Positions 59,809 to 62,798 of a stretch of DNA of 62,798 nt are shown piece after piece. A program made the translations under genes and the position numbers. The stretch comes from Puniceibacterium sp. (GTDB lineage: Bacteria > Pseudomonadota > Alphaproteobacteria > Rhodobacterales > Rhodobacteraceae): the NCBI GenBank assembly GCA_024636635.1, contig JAGXGV010000011.1:1-62798 (forward strand), read 5' to 3'. Each line of letters begins with the position of its first letter. Position 1 is the stretch's first letter. The notes under the pieces were generated by a model. That model saw nothing but the letters and a program-made list of their open reading frames with translations, was not told the DNA's origin and made no database searches.

Positions 59809-60531
59809 TCATGGATTTGGGACGGCCATGTAAGCGTCATGCGGGACATTGATGACGGCATGCAGGTTCAGGGTCGCCCGGATGTCGGGCGCGAGGTTGC
59901 TGATTGCACCACTCAGCGCCGCACGCAGGGGGGCGGGGTCTGTCCCCGGTGCCGTGATGAACGGCATGGCGGGTGTCGGCACGGTACGGTCACATTCGCG
60001 CAGGTCCCGGGCGATGTCGTCATACCGCTGGATCAGCCGCCATGTATGGGCGTCTATCGCCGTCAGATCGGCCTCGTCCCGGGCCACCATGCAGGCGGAC
60101 CGAACATGCGAGCCGCTTTCCGACACATCCCCGACCGGGACGCCAAGGGTGCGTGCATGGTGGATCAGCGCGGCATGACCGGACTGGCTGTGCCGCTGGT
60201 TGATGACGATGCGCTGCGCGAACAGATCCTCAAGCGCCAGACGGTTGTCGCTGCGCGTCACGAGCACAGAGTTGTAGTAGCCGGGCGGACATCCCGGCAG
60301 GCCGTAATCCGGGCTGCCCACCAGCATGACCCTGTCGTGCAGATGGGCGCGATACGGCATCCCGCAGGTCTGTGACAAAAGCAGGTCGGGATGTTCCCAT
60401 GCGTCCCACAGGCCGATGTCGCGGTTCAGCGTTTCAGGGCCATAGCCCAACCGGTTCCTGACCGCGGACCAGAGGGCATCATTGGCAAGGGCAATTTCTG
60501 GTCGGTCGTACATCGGAAACGAGACAATCAT
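59809..60531 (-). CDS. PhnD-like phosphate/phosphonate-binding-fold protein, no obvious signal peptide
   Basis: MIVSFPMYDRPEIALANDALWSAVRNRLG; YNSVLVTRSDNRLALEDLFAQRIVINQRHSQSGHAAL. Confidence 0.7.
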   Translation of the reverse strand: MIVSFPMYDRPEIALANDALWSAVRNRLGYGPETLNRDIGLWDAWEHPDLLLSQTCGMPYRAHLHDRVMLVGSPDYGLPGCPPGYYNSVLVTRSDNRLALEDLFAQRIVINQRHSQSGHAALIHHARTLGVPVGDVSESGSHVRSACMVARDEADLTAIDAHTWRLIQRYDDIARDLRECDRTVPTPAMPFITAPGTDPAPLRAALSGAISNLAPDIRATLNLHAVINVPHDAYMAVPNP

Positions 60532-60968
60532 TCCTTTGCTTCGACCCGTTGCCTGGCCATCGCGCTGTCCACGTCGCTGACGCCAAGAAGGCTGCAGACG
60601 AGCCGCAGCAGCGAATCCTCTTCCGCCTCGCGCACACCATCGGCCAGCACCACATCCCACAGCGCCTCGATTACGGCGATGCGGTGTTCGTAGGAAACGC
60701 AATCCTTGATGGCGCGGGTAAAGCGCACGGTGTCAGGTGCCTGGGATTCCAGTTCTTCGGCCTGCGTGCGCAGGTCGGTCGCATCGTCCGGGCTGAGCCC
60801 GTACCGGCCAGCGGAAATCCGGTCGATCCGGTGGCGTTCCTTCTGCTCGTAGCTGCCGTCGGATCTGGCAACGCGTACCAGAAGGGCAGTCAGCGCAAGA
60901 CGCGCGTCTGCGTCCGGCATCGGTTCAGGATCGGTCTGGGTCAGGCGTTTCAGGAATTCAGCAAACAT
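60528..60968 (-). CDS. TerB family tellurite resistance protein
   Basis: LTALLVRVARSDGSYEQKERHRID, WDVVLADGVREAEEDSLLRLVCSLLGV. Confidence 0.85.
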   Translation of the reverse strand: MFAEFLKRLTQTDPEPMPDADARLALTALLVRVARSDGSYEQKERHRIDRISAGRYGLSPDDATDLRTQAEELESQAPDTVRFTRAIKDCVSYEHRIAVIEALWDVVLADGVREAEEDSLLRLVCSLLGVSDVDSAMARQRVEAKE

Positions 60969-61195
60969 GTCACCACTACATAATAGTTGTTGTTCTAAAC
61001 AAATCCCTTAGGAGCAAGATTGTTCCGTACGCACAAGAGATGGTGGTTCTACGCCCATGATTCGCAGGAAAATGGCAAGCACTGCGTGTGGAACATCACG
61101 GGTTTCATCCGATGCTTGCAGCGCGTGGCGCAGCGGCCAGTCGGTGGGGCCATTCGGTGCTGCGAGTCGGTGCTGCGAGTCGATGGGGCCGGTTG

Positions 61196-61975
61196 TCAGT
61201 GCAGGGTCCGGAACCGGGCAGACAGTGCAGCGGCCTCTGCTTCCAGCCCATAGGGCGGATTGATCACGAACAGACCCGAACCTGTCATGCGGTGCCCGTC
61301 GCGGATCGGTGGAAAAGTGACCTCGTGGCGCAGGGCTGTCGGGTGATCCTGCTGCAACCGGGCCAGCATGTCGCTGTGGGCGGCGGATCTCAGGATGGGA
61401 TACCAGAGCGTCAGGATGCCCACGTTCCATTTGCGGTGCAGCGTCTGAAGCACCCGCGGCAGCGTGTCGTAATCGGTCTTTACCTCGTAGCTGGGGTCGA
61501 TCAGTAGCAGGCCGCGACGCGGTTCGGGCGGGCAGAGGCTTTGGGCAAGCTGAAGACCGTCCTGCGGATAGGTATGGCCCTTGTGGTGCCATAGCGCGTC
61601 ACGCAGGGCGGTGAATTCGCCCGGGTGCAGTTCCGCGAAATGAAGCGTGTCGGTGGCCCGCAGCAGGGTCGCGGCGACCAGCGGTGATCCGGGATAGGCG
61701 GTCGGCCCGTTGCTGTGCCGGATCGCGTCCAGCACTCTGGAATAGGGATGGTTTTTGGGGAACCAGCCTCTGGCTCGGGTGATGCCCATGGCCGCCTCGC
61801 CGGTCTTGACCGCCTCGGGCGCGGCAAGGTCGTAAAGACCCCGTCCGGCGTGCGTCTCGATATAGCTGAGCGGTTTGCCCTTTTGCGTCAGGTAGTCGAG
61901 CATCCACGCCAGCAGGGCGTGCTTGTGGACATCGGCCAGATTTCCGGCGTGGTAATGATGTTGGTAGGACAGCAT
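61196..61975 (-). CDS. rlmJ: 23S rRNA (adenine(2030)-N(6))-methyltransferase RlmJ
   Basis: MLSYQHHYHAGNLADVHKHALLAWMLDYLTQKGKPLSYIETHAGRGLYDL. Confidence 0.95.
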   Translation of the reverse strand: MLSYQHHYHAGNLADVHKHALLAWMLDYLTQKGKPLSYIETHAGRGLYDLAAPEAVKTGEAAMGITRARGWFPKNHPYSRVLDAIRHSNGPTAYPGSPLVAATLLRATDTLHFAELHPGEFTALRDALWHHKGHTYPQDGLQLAQSLCPPEPRRGLLLIDPSYEVKTDYDTLPRVLQTLHRKWNVGILTLWYPILRSAAHSDMLARLQQDHPTALRHEVTFPPIRDGHRMTGSGLFVINPPYGLEAEAAALSARFRTLH

Positions 61976-62019
61976 GGACAGGGCTTAGCCGCGGGGTAGG
62001 GGCGGCGCAAGGGCCGCCG

Positions 62020-62633
62020 TCAGCGCAGTCTTTCGCGTCGCAGCGCCCGGGCGGCAACCGCGAGCGGCGCCCGTTCGGCCCGCGCCAGTTGCGTCATGGC
62101 GGCGTTGAGGGCGCGCAGGCGGATGTTGTCCACGGTGCAGATGTCTGCCACGTGCCGCAGCGCCTGATACTGCGTCTCGGCCACGTCGCGCGACATGGCC
62201 GGTGATGGAATTTCGGGAAATGTGACACCGAACCGGTCATGCAGCCATGCAAGATCCGCAGTGCGCGCCTCTAACACGGGGCCAAGTCCGGGATGCCGGC
62301 GCGGTTTGGTCCAGCCCGGCGTGACCGCGTCGGCGCGCCGCACAAGTGCCTTGAACCGTTGTGCCCGACGCCCGTACCAGCGGTGGGGCGCCGGTGTGTG
62401 GCCGCCGAAATAGGATTGCAGCACCTCCATCGCTTCGGCGCTGAGGGTAGCGTTTTCCCCGCTCGAAAGGGTGCCGAGGCCGGACATATCCAGCAGCGGC
62501 AGGAACCGGGCGCAAAAATCGTTGACCACGTTGCCGTCAGCCGCTGGTGATTTGCATGTCCATCCGCATCCGCCATGAGAATGCCAGCCGGGCGCAATGC
62601 GTCAGGCGCGTTCCGCAAAATCACTGTATCAGT
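62020..62633 (-). pseudogene. possible degraded sulfotransferase-like gene; ORF 62020..62529 is the longest intact piece
   Basis: frame A (TVILRNAPDALRPAGILMADADGHANHQRLTA) resembles a sulfotransferase N-terminal segment; frame B (LSAEAMEVLQSYFG...LAWLHDRFGVTFPEI) resembles a C-terminal segment; middle missing. Confidence 0.35.
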
Positions 62634-62699
62634 CTGGTGCAGACGCAAGAATGAAACAGTACCGGGCTGGCGGAACGCGATGATGCGAAAGCGCGCATG

Positions 62700-62798
62700 T
62701 CACACAAGTCGCGACATGTCCTTGGCCGCCCGCACAAAGTCCTTGAACAGCGGGTGCGGCTCGAACGGTTTCGACTTCAGCTCGGGGTGGAACTGCAC
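62700..62798 (-). CDS. pyrG: CTP synthase, C-terminal end (truncated by window edge)
   Basis: minus-strand [32 protein letters not shown]. Confidence 0.93.
   Translation of the reverse strand: MQFHPELKSKPFEPHPLFKDFVRAAKDMSRLV

Noticed and set aside
61140-61195. short tandem repeat GGTGCTGCGAGTC x2 between terB and rlmJ
   Set aside because: Two copies only, near-coding-like composition; likely simple slippage without clear function.

Overview
This window is a roughly 63 kb piece of chromosome from a GC-rich alphaproteobacterium. Gene order and protein style suggest Rhodobacteraceae (Roseobacter-like). It begins inside ftsH (+) and ends inside pyrG (-). Most of it is ordinary housekeeping: panBC, murA-hisD, infA-maf-RNase E/G-yacG, ribB-ribH-nusB, rlmB, rpoH, two tRNAs, and the phaZ/phaC/phaP/phaR PHB locus. 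Several metabolic cassettes are mixed in. (i) A dipeptide-type ABC importer with a P1-family peptidase. (ii) A MarR-controlled D-amino-acid-dehydrogenase-like/TRAP/BASS-like/5-oxoprolinase (pxpBCA) operon. (iii) A polar-amino-acid ABC importer followed by two glutamine-synthetase-like enzymes, a class I glutamine amidotransferase, an FAD amine-oxidase-like enzyme and a DegT-type PLP enzyme, probably a gamma-glutamylation catabolic pathway. (iv) An NTF2/GNAT/nitrilase cassette. (v) A coupled pair made of a ClpP-fold-like membrane protein and a coiled-coil membrane protein. Readable non-coding signals include CTGC-N3-GCAG-type PhaR sites at three pha promoters, a near-perfect MarR-type operator, a candidate structured RNA with terminator upstream of an ECF sigma operon, a 22-bp perfect palindrome, dispersed hairpin plus GGGGTATTTGGAAAAAGAAGAAG repeats, and AAAATTTTC hairpins inside an ABC operon. 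Degraded genes include a Gfo/Idh/MocA oxidoreductase, an ABC-ATPase C-terminal remnant next to tRNA-Thr, and possibly a sulfotransferase-like gene. I saw no CRISPR array, prophage or transposase. All calls come from reading the sequence; no database search was run.
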